The translations under genes and the position numbers were made by a program. The notes under the pieces are model-generated. The model was not told the origin of the DNA. It did no database searches and was given only the letters and a program-made list of their open reading frames with translations. Source: Hyphomicrobiaceae bacterium (lineage in GTDB: Bacteria > Pseudomonadota > Alphaproteobacteria > Rhizobiales > Methyloligellaceae). Taken from it: DNA of 64,000 nt. This document shows positions 53,827-63,096 of the stretch, piece after piece; positions within the stretch are counted from its first letter, which is position 1; every line of letters starts with the position of its first letter. The DNA lies in assembly GCA_028066055.1 (NCBI GenBank), contig JALCBY010000007.1:62001-126000 (forward strand), in the 5' to 3' direction.

Positions 53827-54651
53827 ATGCGCGTACTGTTTATTGGCGATGTCGTCGGCCGGGCGGGACGCGCGATCGTGCTGGACGAGCTGCCTCGGCT
53901 GCGAGAGCGTTACAGGACCGATTTCGTAATCCTAAACGGTGAAAACGCCGCCGGCGGCTTCGGTATCACCGAGACCATCTGTCAGCAGTTCATCGATGCG
54001 GGAGTGGATGTCGTCACCACCGGCAACCACGTATGGAACCAGCGCGAAGCACTTGTCTTCATCGAACGTCAGGATCGCCTGCTGCGTCCGATGAATTATC
54101 CGCCGGGAACGCCCGGGCGCGGCAGCGGGCACTTCAAGGCCGGCAACGGTGCGGACGTGCTGGTGATGAACCCGATGGGGCTGGTGTTCATGCCTGATCT
54201 GGACTGTCCTTTCCGCGCGGTCGAGCGAGAGCTGGCGGCGTGCGCCCTTGGCGAAGGGGCCGATGCTATCGTGATCGACTTCCATGCCGAGGCCACATCG
54301 GAGAAACAGGCAATGGGGTACTTTGTCGACGGACGCGCATCCGCAGTGATCGGCACGCACACCCATGTGCCGACAGCGGACGACATGATTCTGCCCGGGG
54401 GGACAGCCTACATAACGGATGCCGGCATGACCGGAAACTACGATTCCATCATCGGCATGGAAAAGAGCGAACCCCTGAACCGGTTTCTGACGCGCATACC
54501 CGAAGGCCGCTACGAGGCGGCCAAGGGCGACGCCGTCTTGTGTGGCGTAGCCTTCGAGACCGATGACAAGACCGGGCTCGTTCAGGCCGTTTCACCGGTT
54601 CGGATCGGCAGACAATTGCGGCCGATCGAGCCCGCTTTCTGGCTGGAGTAG
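53827..54651 (+). CDS. ymdB: YmdB-type metallophosphoesterase (TIGR00282)
   Basis: Two-metal phosphoesterase, 274 residues; the best-known relatives hydrolyse cyclic nucleotides and influence biofilm or motility. Metal motifs: GDVVGRAGR with Asp8, NGENAAGG (37-44), TTGNHVW, and GTHTHVPTADD near the end; TDAGMTGNYDSIIG is family-specific. Three bases separate it from the cyclo-ligase gene, so they form an operon. Confidence 0.93.
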   Translation: MRVLFIGDVVGRAGRAIVLDELPRLRERYRTDFVILNGENAAGGFGITETICQQFIDAGVDVVTTGNHVWNQREALVFIERQDRLLRPMNYPPGTPGRGSGHFKAGNGADVLVMNPMGLVFMPDLDCPFRAVERELAACALGEGADAIVIDFHAEATSEKQAMGYFVDGRASAVIGTHTHVPTADDMILPGGTAYITDAGMTGNYDSIIGMEKSEPLNRFLTRIPEGRYEAAKGDAVLCGVAFETDDKTGLVQAVSPVRIGRQLRPIEPAFWLE

Positions 54652-54652
54652 G

Positions 54653-55006
54653 CTAGGCGCTTTTCGCTCTGCGCTGCTTCTTCGGGGCCTTCTTGGTCCT
54701 GGTGTTCCGGCGGGCACCATCCACTTCGACCTTCTTCAGGCATTTGAGCGCTGCATCGAGATGTTCGATTGCCGCGTCGCCGCCTTCTTCGCCGTCAAAA
54801 AGCTTTTGGTGAGCTTTCGACATGTGATCTGCGGCCTGCTCACAGAGCTGGGTGAGCTCCGCGATTGTCTTGACCGTTCCCGTCGAGTCCGGGCCGTCTT
54901 TTGCTTCGGCCACCAACCGCAACACTCTGCCGGTGGCAGTGGCGGTGGCTTCCCTGAGGCTGTCTGATAACGTTTGTGAGTCCTTGGCCTTCGATGCGCG
55001 CGCCAT
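54653..55006 (-). CDS. Hypothetical helical protein with Lys/Arg-rich tail
   Basis: 117 residues, no family recognised. The first 85 residues are helical (LSDSLREATATATGRVLRLV, TIAELTQLCEQAADHMSKAH, IEHLDAALKCLKKV); the last 25 are strongly basic (RRNTRTKKAPKKQRRAKSA), like a nucleic-acid-binding tail. AGGAG precedes the ATG at 55006. A perfect CtrA-type box lies 80-94 bases upstream. Convergent with ymdB, 1 base apart. Function not assigned. Confidence 0.7.
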   Translation of the reverse strand: MARASKAKDSQTLSDSLREATATATGRVLRLVAEAKDGPDSTGTVKTIAELTQLCEQAADHMSKAHQKLFDGEEGGDAAIEHLDAALKCLKKVEVDGARRNTRTKKAPKKQRRAKSA

Positions 55007-55085
55007 GCCAGTCTCCTTGTACGATTTATGCGCCGGTCCTCGCATGGCCGGCACTTCGCAAGCGCCAAGGCTAGGCGCGCGATGG

Positions 55086-55100
55086 TTAACGCTCTGTTAA
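55086..55100. promoter_or_regulatory. CtrA-type box (TTAA-N7-TTAA)
   Basis: TTAACGCTCTGTTAA inside the perfect palindrome GGTTAAC-N5-GTTAACC. It lies between the divergent basic-tail protein (80 bases) and yebC (121 bases). Confidence 0.65.
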
Positions 55101-55221
55101 CCACGATTGCATGTGTGCGATGCATGGTTTCGCAAACTGGATTCTCCCTGCGCGCGCGCCTATAAGGGCGCAAAGGACCGATGGCGCACGCCGACCCGAC
55201 GGACAGAACCGGACGAGACTC

Positions 55222-55968
55222 ATGGCAGGGCATTCCAAATTCAAAAACATCATGCACCGCAAGGGTGCGCAGGACAAAAAGCGTTCGAAGATATTTTCGA
55301 AGCTGGCAAAGGAGATCACGGTTGCGGCAAAGCTCGGCGCGCCTGATCCGGATATGAACCCACGCCTGCGCACGGCAATCCAGGCGGCCAAGGCTCAGAA
55401 CATGCCCAACACGAACATCGAGCGGGCGATCAAACGCAGCCAGGATGCAGGTGGCGAAAACTACGAAGAGGTTCGCTATGAGGGCTTCGGCGCGGGCGGG
55501 GTCGGTGTGATTGTCGAAACGCTCACCGACAACCGGAACCGCACGGCGGGTGAGGTTCGCGCCACTTTCTCCAAGCATGGAGGGAATCTCGGAGAAACAG
55601 GTGCGGTCTCATTCATGTTCGACCGTGTCGGTGCTATCGAGTTTGCCCCGGAGGCCGGATCGGCCGACGATGTGTTTGAAGCCGCGATCGAAGCCGGCGC
55701 CGACGATGTGGAATCCTCCGAAGATGGCCACAACATCTACTGCGATGCGGATGCACTGCATGAGGTGGCCAAGGCGCTTGAGGTTTCGCTTGGCGAACCG
55801 CGCTCCGCGACCATCGCTTGGCGTCCGCAGAATGCGATCGAACTGGACGACAAGAGTGGCGAAACGCTCCTGAAGATGCTCGAGGCACTGGAAGACTCAG
55901 ACGATGTACAGAGTGTCTATGCGAACTTCGAAGTCTCCGATGCATTGATGGAAAAGCTCGGGGCGTAG
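55222..55968 (+). CDS. yebC: YebC/PmpR family regulator (TACO1-like)
   Basis: 248 residues with the three-domain YebC fold. It starts [20 protein letters not shown], has the conserved [17 protein letters not shown] and [14 protein letters not shown]. Reported roles are transcription regulation and, more recently, rescue of ribosomes at proline stretches. The ATG at 55222 is fixed by the family start. Upstream of ruvC in many genomes; here the outer-membrane gene stands between. Confidence 0.94.
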   Translation: MAGHSKFKNIMHRKGAQDKKRSKIFSKLAKEITVAAKLGAPDPDMNPRLRTAIQAAKAQNMPNTNIERAIKRSQDAGGENYEEVRYEGFGAGGVGVIVETLTDNRNRTAGEVRATFSKHGGNLGETGAVSFMFDRVGAIEFAPEAGSADDVFEAAIEAGADDVESSEDGHNIYCDADALHEVAKALEVSLGEPRSATIAWRPQNAIELDDKSGETLLKMLEALEDSDDVQSVYANFEVSDALMEKLGA

Positions 55969-56018
55969 CACACGTCGGCTTCTCGTTTCTCAGCCGGCGA
56001 ACCCGCTCCGGTTTTCGC

Positions 56019-56048
56019 CCGGCAAAAGTTGCCGGTTCTGCTTGACTT
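56019..56048 (+). terminator. Terminator-like hairpin after yebC
   Basis: CCGGCAA-AAG-TTGCCGG (56019-56035), perfect 7-bp stem, followed after a few bases by CTTGACTTTTT. Probably ends the yebC transcript 50 bases after its stop. Confidence 0.6.
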
Positions 56049-56141
56049 TTTGCGAATCAGTCACGCGCCACAGTGCGCAAATCAATCCCCTTCACTCCCA
56101 ATCCCATCAAAAAACTCAGATTTTTTGCCAAAAAATTACAG

Positions 56142-56156
56142 TTAAGGGCTCGTTAA
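56142..56156 (+). promoter_or_regulatory. CtrA-type box before Omp25-like gene
   Basis: TTAAGGGCTCGTTAA, a perfect match to TTAA-N7-TTAA. CATAGT at 56169-56174 is placed as a -10, giving RNA from about 56181 and a leader near 66 bases. Confidence 0.65.
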
Positions 56157-56246
56157 ATCCTAAAGCTCATAGTCCCGATATGAAACAGTTCGGCTTCTGC
56201 CCGCCGCCGCGCGTAGATGCGTTGACTGCGTAATTGAGGGTATATT

Positions 56247-57083
56247 ATGAGCAAGTTCCGCAAAGCAATCGTTGTTGCAGCCGCCCTGACATTGGGCCAA
56301 ATCACCACCGCAAACGCCGCTGATCTTCTACCGCCTGTCGTCGAGCCGGTTCCGATTCCGGAGCCCGTTTCCGCACCCGGGGCGTTTTATCTGCGCAGCT
56401 TCATCGGCATGACCAACCAGGAAGTCGATACGATTTCCAACGAATTCATCAATGCCGGTGGTTTCACGATCATCGATCTCGACTTCGACAGTTCGCCGTT
56501 CATCGGCCTCGGCTTCGGTTATGAGTATTCCGACAGGTTCCGCTTCGACGTCACCGGTGAGTATCGCGGCAAGTCCGACTTCACCGGACTGGATACGTTC
56601 GTGTCGCCGGGTGTCGGTCCCGGCTTCTCGACCAACGAATACACGGCAAGAAAGTCTGAATGGTTGTTCCTGGCGAACGGCTATTGGGACATCGGCAGTT
56701 GGCACGGATTCACGCCGTATGTCGGCGCAGGCATCGGTACCGCGGCGGTGACAATTGATGGCTTCAAGGACGTGAACCTGGTCAGCAACGGACTGGCCTA
56801 TTCCGGCTCGAACACCGAATGGAACTTCGCCTGGGCACTGCACGCCGGTTTCTCCTACGACCTTACGGAGGATCTGAAGTTCGACTTCGGATACCGCTAC
56901 ACGGATCTCGGCGATGGCAAGACGGGTACGGTCCGCACCTTTGATCCCTCTGTCGGACCGTTCGGGCCGACCAAGTTCGAGGACATCACATCGCACGATA
57001 TTCATGTGGGCTTGCGGTGGAGCTTCGGAGGCGGGTGCTGTGCGGCTCCTGTCGCGGAACCGGTCCCGATCGCATATAAATAG
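56247..57083 (+). CDS. Outer-membrane beta-barrel protein, Omp25/31-like
   Basis: 278 residues. Signal peptide ~1-24 (VVAAALTLGQITTANA), a proline-rich linker with PVPIPEPVSAPG, then an eight-stranded barrel: repeated aromatic strands (FIGLGFGYEY, FTPYVGAGIG, LKFDFGYRYTDLG) and a final strand before the C-terminus. Unlike classic barrels it does not end in Phe but carries CCAAPVAEPVPIAYK, repeating the N-terminal PVPI motif. A perfect CtrA-type box lies 90-105 bases upstream, as reported for Brucella omp25. Confidence 0.87.
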   Translation: MSKFRKAIVVAAALTLGQITTANAADLLPPVVEPVPIPEPVSAPGAFYLRSFIGMTNQEVDTISNEFINAGGFTIIDLDFDSSPFIGLGFGYEYSDRFRFDVTGEYRGKSDFTGLDTFVSPGVGPGFSTNEYTARKSEWLFLANGYWDIGSWHGFTPYVGAGIGTAAVTIDGFKDVNLVSNGLAYSGSNTEWNFAWALHAGFSYDLTEDLKFDFGYRYTDLGDGKTGTVRTFDPSVGPFGPTKFEDITSHDIHVGLRWSFGGGCCAAPVAEPVPIAYK

Positions 57084-57106
57084 TTTCGGTTAGGCGCAAA
57101 ATTGTG

Positions 57107-57140
57107 CGGCCGGGTGCGGGAAACCGTACCCGGCCGTTTT
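57107..57140 (+). terminator. Intrinsic terminator after Omp25-like gene
   Basis: 13-bp stem CGGCCGGGTGCGG / CCGTACCCGGCCG (one G-T pair) closed by a GAAA tetraloop, then TTTT. It lies 24 bases after the stop. Confidence 0.92.
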
Positions 57141-57246
57141 CGTTGGCGGTCGGCTGGGAAACTACCCCGTTAACCCCTCCCATGGCACACTCGCGAAGTG
57201 ATTCGTTCCGGGTTTGTCCTCCTGTCACGAAAGAGGGAGCCACTGT

Positions 57247-57750
57247 TTGAGCCGTTCCGTCCGCATCATCGGCATCGATCCGGGTCTGCGCCGTACGGGC
57301 TGGGGGGTCATCGAGAGTGATGGCCATCGGCTGGCCTATGTCGCCAGCGGCACCGTTGTGTCCGTCGCACGGGACATGCTTGCTCAACGTCTGGTCCAGT
57401 TGTTCGAAGGCATGAACATCGTGCTCGAAGAATGGACACCCGGCGAGGCGGCGGTGGAAAACACGTTCGTCAACAAGGATGCCGCAGCGACGCTCAAGCT
57501 CGGACAGGCCCGCGGGATCGCGCTCGTGAGCCCCGCGCTCGCCGGCCTGCCGGTGAGCGAGTATGCGCCCAACATGGTGAAGAAGACGGTGGTCGGGACC
57601 GGGCATGCCGGAAAGGATCAGATCCGCGCCATGATCGGACATCTGTTGCCGAAAGCGGCTCCGGAAAGCGAAGATGAAGCGGATGCTCTGGCCATTGCCA
57701 TCACCCATGCCCATCACCGCTCATGGGCGACGCTGGAGGCTGCGGAATGA
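57247..57750 (+). CDS. ruvC: Holliday junction endonuclease RuvC
   Basis: Resolves Holliday junctions during recombination repair. 167 residues. It starts [19 protein letters not shown] with catalytic Asp11; [20 protein letters not shown] and [12 protein letters not shown] with the C-terminal acidic residues are present. The start is read as TTG 57247, which has GAGGGA about 9 bases upstream; earlier in-frame codons add unlike residues. Its stop overlaps ruvA by ATGA. Confidence 0.96.
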   Translation: MSRSVRIIGIDPGLRRTGWGVIESDGHRLAYVASGTVVSVARDMLAQRLVQLFEGMNIVLEEWTPGEAAVENTFVNKDAAATLKLGQARGIALVSPALAGLPVSEYAPNMVKKTVVGTGHAGKDQIRAMIGHLLPKAAPESEDEADALAIAITHAHHRSWATLEAAE

Positions 57751-58361
57751 TCGGCAAGCTGAAAGGACTGATCGACGCCTTTGGCGAGGACTGGGTGCTG
57801 CTGGATGTGAACGGTGTGTGCTACGAGGTGCATTGCTCGCCGCGTACTCTTGGAAGTTTGCCGGAGGCCGGTGAAGCAGCGATACTCGCAATCGAAACCT
57901 ACGTCCGCGAAGACCAGATCAAACTGTTCGGTTTTGCCACGGACGCGGAGCGGGCCTGGTTCCGGCTGCTGCAGAGCGTGCAGGGGGTCGGAGCCAAGGT
58001 GGCGCTCGGTGTACTCGGAACCCTGTCACCGCAGGATCTGGCGAACGCCGTCGCGCTTCAGGACAAGGCGCAGGTTGCGCGCTCGCCCGGTGTGGGGCCG
58101 AAGGTTGCGCAGCGCATTGTCTCGGAACTCAAGGACAAGATCCCGAACTTGGTGCTGTCCGGCCAGCCGGGAGCGGCGGTCGCCGAAGTCGGCGCGGCAC
58201 CGGAAGCGCCGGCGGCAGCCGACGCGGTCTCCGCCCTGACCAATCTCGGCTACGCGCACGCCCAGGCCGCCGCGGCCATCGCCGCCGCGCAGCGGGAAGC
58301 AGGCGAGAAAAGTGAGACCGCTGAGCTCATCAGGCTTGGGTTGAAGGAGTTGGCCGGATGA
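57747..58361 (+). CDS. ruvA: Holliday junction helicase subunit RuvA
   Basis: Tetrameric protein that binds the four-way junction and loads RuvB. 204 residues: OB-fold domain ([20 protein letters not shown]), helix-hairpin-helix domain ([35 protein letters not shown]) and C-terminal RuvB-contact domain ([17 protein letters not shown]). Both ends overlap neighbours by ATGA (57747-57750 and 58358-58361), a tightly coupled operon. Confidence 0.97.
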   Translation: MIGKLKGLIDAFGEDWVLLDVNGVCYEVHCSPRTLGSLPEAGEAAILAIETYVREDQIKLFGFATDAERAWFRLLQSVQGVGAKVALGVLGTLSPQDLANAVALQDKAQVARSPGVGPKVAQRIVSELKDKIPNLVLSGQPGAAVAEVGAAPEAPAAADAVSALTNLGYAHAQAAAAIAAAQREAGEKSETAELIRLGLKELAG

Positions 58362-59404
58362 CCGATCGGCCCATCGAAATGGCGCGCAAGCCGGAGGATG
58401 AGGCGGAAGTGTCCCTGCGTCCCCAGGTACTTGGTGAGTTCATCGGTCAGCGGCGCGTTTGCGACAATCTGAAAGTCTTCATCGAGTCCGCCAAGGCGCG
58501 CGGCGAGGCGATGGACCATGTGCTGTTCGCCGGACCGCCCGGTCTTGGCAAGACGACATTGGCGCAGATCGTTGCGCGCGAACTCGGAGTCAATTTTCGC
58601 GCAACGTCCGGTCCGGTTATCGCCAAGGCGGGCGACCTGGCCGCGCTCCTCACCAATCTCGAAGAACGCGATGTGCTGTTCATCGATGAGATCCACCGGC
58701 TCAATCCGGCGGTTGAGGAAATTCTCTATCCGGCCATGGAGGATTTTGAGCTCGATCTCATCATTGGTGAAGGGCCGGCGGCACGGTCGGTTCGCATCGA
58801 TCTGGCCAAGTTCACGCTCGTCGGTGCCACCACGCGCTCAGGCCTTCTGACCACGCCGCTGCGCGATCGCTTCGGCATTCCGGTGCGGCTGAATTTTTAT
58901 GAGCCTGAAGAGTTGGAGGAGGTCGTACGCCGAGGGGGACGGGTGCTGGGCCTGCCCATGAACGACGAGGGTGCGGGTGAAATCGCACGACGATCGCGCG
59001 GAACGCCGCGCATTGCCGGACGCCTGCTGCGGCGGGTGCGCGATTTTGCAACCCACGAGGGGGCCGCCCTGGTCGATGCCCAGGTGGCCGACCGCGCCCT
59101 TCGGCAGTTGGAGGTGGATGCCGCCGGTCTCGATGCGCTGGATCATCGATATCTGCGCTGCATCGCGGAAAGCTACGCCGGCGGGCCTGTCGGGATCGAG
59201 ACGATTTCCGCCGCCTTGTCCGAACCACGCGACGCGCTGGAGGAAATCATTGAGCCGTTTCTGCTTCAGCAGGGCTTCATTTCGCGCACCCCACGTGGAC
59301 GTATGCTCACACAGAAGGCCTTCGCCCATATCGGCCTGGCGGCACCGAAGGGTTTCGAGGGTGCGCAGATGGGCATGTTCCCGGATGGTGCGGACAGCGA
59401 TTGA
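58358..59404 (+). CDS. ruvB: Holliday junction helicase motor RuvB
   Basis: AAA+ ATPase that drives branch migration on RuvA-bound junctions. 348 residues. Walker A GPPGLGKT (59-66), Walker [10 protein letters not shown], sensor 1 GATTRSG and the arginine-finger region are all visible; C-terminal winged helix has [14 protein letters not shown]. Third gene of the overlapping ruvCAB operon. No LexA box was recognised upstream of ruvC. Confidence 0.98.
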   Translation: MTDRPIEMARKPEDEAEVSLRPQVLGEFIGQRRVCDNLKVFIESAKARGEAMDHVLFAGPPGLGKTTLAQIVARELGVNFRATSGPVIAKAGDLAALLTNLEERDVLFIDEIHRLNPAVEEILYPAMEDFELDLIIGEGPAARSVRIDLAKFTLVGATTRSGLLTTPLRDRFGIPVRLNFYEPEELEEVVRRGGRVLGLPMNDEGAGEIARRSRGTPRIAGRLLRRVRDFATHEGAALVDAQVADRALRQLEVDAAGLDALDHRYLRCIAESYAGGPVGIETISAALSEPRDALEEIIEPFLLQQGFISRTPRGRMLTQKAFAHIGLAAPKGFEGAQMGMFPDGADSD

Positions 59405-59474
59405 CCAAACCATCTCCCAGTAATCTGCGCGCCGACTGCTGGTCTTCTGCAATCCGGCTTCCTAAATAGCAGGC

Positions 59475-60383
59475 ATGATTTCCCGCCGAACGTTTCTGAA
59501 GGCTTTTGGCGCGATGGTCGTCGCAGGGGTAGGGCTCGGAAGTTATGCTTTCGGCGTCGAGCCGCTCTTGCGGATGAACGTTACGCGTTACCGGTTGACG
59601 CCACCACGCTGGCCGGGTGAACTGCAACTTCGGATGGCGGTCATCGCCGACATACATGCGTGCGACCCGTGGATGACGTTGCAGCGCGTGGAGAAGATCG
59701 TTGGGGCAACGAATTCACTGAAACCCGACATTATTCTTTTGCTTGGCGATTATGTGTCCGGCATGAGACTGGTTACCGAATATGTCTCATCGAAGGACTG
59801 GGCTGCCGTTTTGGCGGATCTCGAAGCGCCGCTTGGCGTGCATGCCGTGCTCGGCAATCATGACTGGTGGGAGGATAAGACCGCGCAGCGGCGCAGGCAC
59901 GGACCGACGATTGCCGGCAATGCTCTGAAGGATGTGGGAATCCCGGTCTACGAGAATGACGCGGTACGCCTGAAAAAGGATGGACGTCCGTTCTGGCTGG
60001 CCGGATTGGGCGACCAGTTTGCATTTATCGGGCGCAGCAAGTCCGGCAGGCGGCGCTATCTCGGCGTTGACGATTTGCCCGGGACACTGGCCAAGGTCAG
60101 CGACGATGCGCCCGTCATTCTGCTTGCACATGAGCCGGACATATTCCCTAAAGTTCCCGAACGGGTATCTCTCACGATTTCCGGCCATACGCATGCGGGG
60201 CAGGTCCGGCTGTTCGGCTATTCGCCGATCGTGCCATCGCGTTTTGGCAATCGTTTCGCCTACGGCCATGTGATAGAGGAAGGCCGGCACCTGCTCGTCT
60301 CGGGAGGCCTCGGCATGAGCATTCTGCCGGTACGGTTCGGTGCACCGCCCGAAATCGTGGTGGTTGATCTTGGCAAGGCGTGA
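59475..60383 (+). CDS. Tat-exported metallophosphoesterase
   Basis: 302 residues. Twin-arginine signal SRRTFLKAF (3-11) with a hydrophobic stretch, then a calcineurin-type domain: Asp59 and His61 in IADIHACD, GDYV (91-94), GNHD (127-130) and SGHTHAGQVRLF. Close in plan to YaeI/YkuE, proposed to act on lipid A or other envelope phosphates. It follows ruvB by 70 bases and is followed 7 bases later by ybgC. Confidence 0.9.
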   Translation: MISRRTFLKAFGAMVVAGVGLGSYAFGVEPLLRMNVTRYRLTPPRWPGELQLRMAVIADIHACDPWMTLQRVEKIVGATNSLKPDIILLLGDYVSGMRLVTEYVSSKDWAAVLADLEAPLGVHAVLGNHDWWEDKTAQRRRHGPTIAGNALKDVGIPVYENDAVRLKKDGRPFWLAGLGDQFAFIGRSKSGRRRYLGVDDLPGTLAKVSDDAPVILLAHEPDIFPKVPERVSLTISGHTHAGQVRLFGYSPIVPSRFGNRFAYGHVIEEGRHLLVSGGLGMSILPVRFGAPPEIVVVDLGKA

Positions 60384-60390
60384 TGAGGCA

Positions 60391-60876
60391 ATGAGCGAGA
60401 CTGGAGAAGAGAGGGAAGCGCGCTGGCCCGATCTGGCGGGCCGTATCGAGGACGGCCGGCACATCCTGCCCGTGCGCGTCTATCACGAGGACACGGACTT
60501 CACCGGCCTTGTCTATCACGCGAACTTTCTCAAATTCTGCGAGCGCGCGCGGTCCGACATGGTGCGGCTGGCTGGCATCAGCCAGACGGATCTGTTTTCC
60601 GGCGAGGGCGAGCAGGAGGCTGCCGCCTTTGTCGTCCGCCACATGGACATTGATTTTCTCAAACCCGCCCGCATGAACGATCTGCTAGAGGTCATCACTA
60701 CGGTTGAAGATCTTGGCGGGGCGGCGATGACACTGCTCCAGGAGGTGAGGCGCGGCGAAACCGTGGTCGCCCGCCTCCATGTCAAAATTGTGCTGGTCAG
60801 CGCGTCGGGCAAGGTGATGCGTTTGGACGCGCTGGTTCGCGCCGCGCTTGAACGTTTCGTTAACGAAGAAGTCTGA
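60391..60876 (+). CDS. ybgC: Acyl-CoA thioesterase YbgC, Tol-Pal associated
   Basis: Hot-dog fold thioesterase, 161 residues, usually first gene of the tol-pal cluster and linked to phospholipid balance. The active-site motif is present: VYHEDTDFTGLVYHANFL with Asp36. An earlier open reading of 17 codons overlaps the phosphoesterase gene and is rejected in favour of ATG 60391. Confidence 0.94.
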   Translation: MSETGEEREARWPDLAGRIEDGRHILPVRVYHEDTDFTGLVYHANFLKFCERARSDMVRLAGISQTDLFSGEGEQEAAAFVVRHMDIDFLKPARMNDLLEVITTVEDLGGAAMTLLQEVRRGETVVARLHVKIVLVSASGKVMRLDALVRAALERFVNEEV

Positions 60877-60903
60877 ATCTGCGAACAGTCAGGATTTCTT
60901 AGT

Positions 60904-60936
60904 AGTGCGCAGATGCGCACTCACGTGGCGTGCCAC
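60904..60936. other. Two adjacent palindromes between ybgC and tolQ
   Basis: AGTGCGCA-GA-TGCGCACT (60904-60921, perfect 8 bp) and GTGGC-GT-GCCAC (60925-60936, perfect 5 bp) inside the 162-base gap before tolQ. No T-tract. They may be regulator sites or mRNA hairpins; nothing else was seen in this gap. Confidence 0.55.
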
Positions 60937-61038
60937 AAGTCCTAGTTTGGTCACAAATGCGTTTCACACCTCGCCGGCGTGAGACACGCGCGTTCGGGGC
61001 GCGGGGGGGAACGCAGCAAAAACCCAGCGGGAAGCCCA

Positions 61039-61752
61039 ATGAATCCGGTGGAAGTAACCACAGCGGCGGCACCGGCGTTGCAGGCCGATTTGTCCATAAT
61101 CGGACTGTTCCTCGATGCCCATATCGTCGTCCAGATCGTCATGCTCGGTCTTGTCGTGGCGTCGGTCTGGAGTTGGGCGATCATCGCCGACAAGCTCGTG
61201 CTGTTTGCGCGCACCCGCGACGAGACCGACAGTTTTGAAGAGGTTTTCTGGTCCGGTCAGTCGCTCGAAGAACTTTATCAGAATATCGGAAACAACCCGG
61301 TTCGCTCGATGGCGGCGCTGTTCGTCGCCGCCATGCGCGAATGGAAGCGCACCGTGGAGGCAACGCCGAAACCGCTCGCGGGCCTGCAGATGCGGGTCGA
61401 AAAGGTGCTCGATGTGGCCCTCTCACGCGAAGTGGATCGTCTCGAGCGGCGACTGCTGTTTCTCGCAACGGTCGGTGCCACCGCGCCTTTCATCGGCCTG
61501 TTCGGAACCGTCTGGGGGATCATGACGTCGTTTCAGGCGATCGCGGCGGCCAAAAGCACCAACCTGACTGTTGTGGCCCCAGGTATTGCGGAGGCGTTGT
61601 TCGCCACGGCGCTGGGACTGCTCGCGGCGATTCCGGCCGTCATTTTCTACAACAAGTTCACGCATGAGGTCGCACGCCACGCGCAACGGCTGGAAGGGTT
61701 CGCCGACGAATTTTCCGCGATCCTGTCGCGTCAGATGGATGCGAGGAGCTGA
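61039..61752 (+). CDS. tolQ: Tol-Pal system protein TolQ
   Basis: Proton-channel subunit with TolR, powers outer-membrane constriction at division. 237 residues, three membrane helices: ~15-45 (FLDAHIVVQIVMLGL), then LFLATVGATAPFIGLFGTVWG and APGIAEALFATALGLLAAIP, the ExbB/TolQ core. The ATG at 61039 is used; an earlier frame of 20 codons is not conserved. tolR begins 3 bases after its stop. Confidence 0.95.
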   Translation: MNPVEVTTAAAPALQADLSIIGLFLDAHIVVQIVMLGLVVASVWSWAIIADKLVLFARTRDETDSFEEVFWSGQSLEELYQNIGNNPVRSMAALFVAAMREWKRTVEATPKPLAGLQMRVEKVLDVALSREVDRLERRLLFLATVGATAPFIGLFGTVWGIMTSFQAIAAAKSTNLTVVAPGIAEALFATALGLLAAIPAVIFYNKFTHEVARHAQRLEGFADEFSAILSRQMDARS

Positions 61753-61755
61753 CCG

Positions 61756-62202
61756 ATGGGTGCGATGTTCGGAGGCGGATATCTCGGGCGGCGCAGCCGC
61801 GCGGGCCGCAATTACAAGCCGATGGCGGAGATAAACGTCACCCCGTTTGTCGACGTCATGCTCGTGCTGCTGGTGATCTTCATGGTGACCGCTCCGCTTT
61901 TGACGGTCGGTGTTCCGGTTGATCTGCCAAAAGCCGACGCCAAGCAACTGCAGGGCGACAAGGAGCCACTGACCGTCTCAATCACCGGTTCCGGCAAGGT
62001 TTTTCTGCAGGAGACGGAAATCAACTTGAACGAAATTGTGCCAAAACTCGTTGCTATCACCAACAGCGGATACGAGGAGCGCATTTTCGTGCGTGGGGAT
62101 CGCGGTACCGACTACGGCACGATCATGAAGGTGATGGGAACCATCGCCTCGGCGGGGTTCCGGCGAATTGCTCTTGTCACAGAAGCAGAGGACAAGCTCT
62201 AG
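61756..62202 (+). CDS. tolR: Tol-Pal system protein TolR
   Basis: Channel partner of TolQ, 148 residues. One membrane helix with the proton-carrying Asp33 (MAEINVTPFVDVMLVLLVIF), a linker and a periplasmic ExbD/TolR domain (EPLTVSITGSGKVFL, FVRGDRGTDYGTIMKVM). Between tolQ and tolA, 12 bases before the latter. Confidence 0.95.
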   Translation: MGAMFGGGYLGRRSRAGRNYKPMAEINVTPFVDVMLVLLVIFMVTAPLLTVGVPVDLPKADAKQLQGDKEPLTVSITGSGKVFLQETEINLNEIVPKLVAITNSGYEERIFVRGDRGTDYGTIMKVMGTIASAGFRRIALVTEAEDKL

Positions 62203-62214
62203 AAATCTTGTGTG

Positions 62215-63096
62215 ATGGGAAACGGCCTGATCATATCGTTGATTCTGCATCTGGCGGTTCTCTTCAGCATCATCGCCGTTTTCCCTTCATCGCGCCCGCT
62301 GCCGAATGCGCCTACGCCGCTGCCGGTCGACCTGGTGACGCCTGCCGAGCTGACCAAGATCAAGGCCGGGGAACGCAAGGCCAAAACCGATGCCGGCAAG
62401 GTCGAGAAAAAGGCGAAACCGGCCAAAAAGCAGGCGGACAAAAAGAGTAAGGCGGCGAAAACGAAGACTGTGAAAGCTCCGGTGCCGGTGCGTAAACCGA
62501 AACCGAAAAAAGCGAAAGCGCCGCCAAAACCCGTCAAGAAAGCGGTTAAGACCAAGCCGAAGCCTAAACCCAAACCGAAAAAAACGGTGAAAAAGCCGGC
62601 GAAAAAACCTCCGAAGAAGGTGGCGTCGAAGCCCAAACCCAGGCCAAAGGCGAAAAAGGATTTCGATCCGGACAAGATCGCCGCGCTCCTGAACAAGGTT
62701 CCGGATGCAGGGCCCCGGACAACGGCGTCGACCGAGCAGTCGAAAAGGCCTGACCCGGCAAACGGCCGGACGTCGGGGCAGGACCTCACCATGACGTTCA
62801 ACGAGCTCGATGCCTTGCGTGCGAAAATCTCTCAATGCTGGAATCCACCTGTCGGCGGGCTCGGCGCCGAGGCGATTCGGGTACGATTGCGTTTACAGCT
62901 GGGCCAGGACGGCACGCTCACGACGACGCCCCAGGTCGTCAACAGCATGGCGTCGCCGTTTTTCCAGGCTGCGGCCGATGCGGCGGTGCGCGCCGTGATG
63001 CTGTGTCAGCCTTACAAGGAACTGCCTGCAAAAAAGTATGCGTTGTGGCGGGACATGATCCTGAATTTTGATCCACGGGAGATGTTTGGCGGATGA
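62215..63096 (+). CDS. tolA: Tol-Pal system protein TolA
   Basis: Spans the periplasm to link TolQR with Pal/TolB. 293 residues: N-terminal membrane helix (~4-22), a long Lys/Pro/Ala-rich segment (~45-155) with many K-P-K units and no Ala-rich coiled coil as in E. coli, and a C-terminal TolA domain (~195-293) with two Cys ([15 protein letters not shown]) that may form a disulfide. The ATG at 62215 is used (GTG 62212 possible). Stop overlaps tolB. Confidence 0.92.
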   Translation: MGNGLIISLILHLAVLFSIIAVFPSSRPLPNAPTPLPVDLVTPAELTKIKAGERKAKTDAGKVEKKAKPAKKQADKKSKAAKTKTVKAPVPVRKPKPKKAKAPPKPVKKAVKTKPKPKPKPKKTVKKPAKKPPKKVASKPKPRPKAKKDFDPDKIAALLNKVPDAGPRTTASTEQSKRPDPANGRTSGQDLTMTFNELDALRAKISQCWNPPVGGLGAEAIRVRLRLQLGQDGTLTTTPQVVNSMASPFFQAAADAAVRAVMLCQPYKELPAKKYALWRDMILNFDPREMFGG

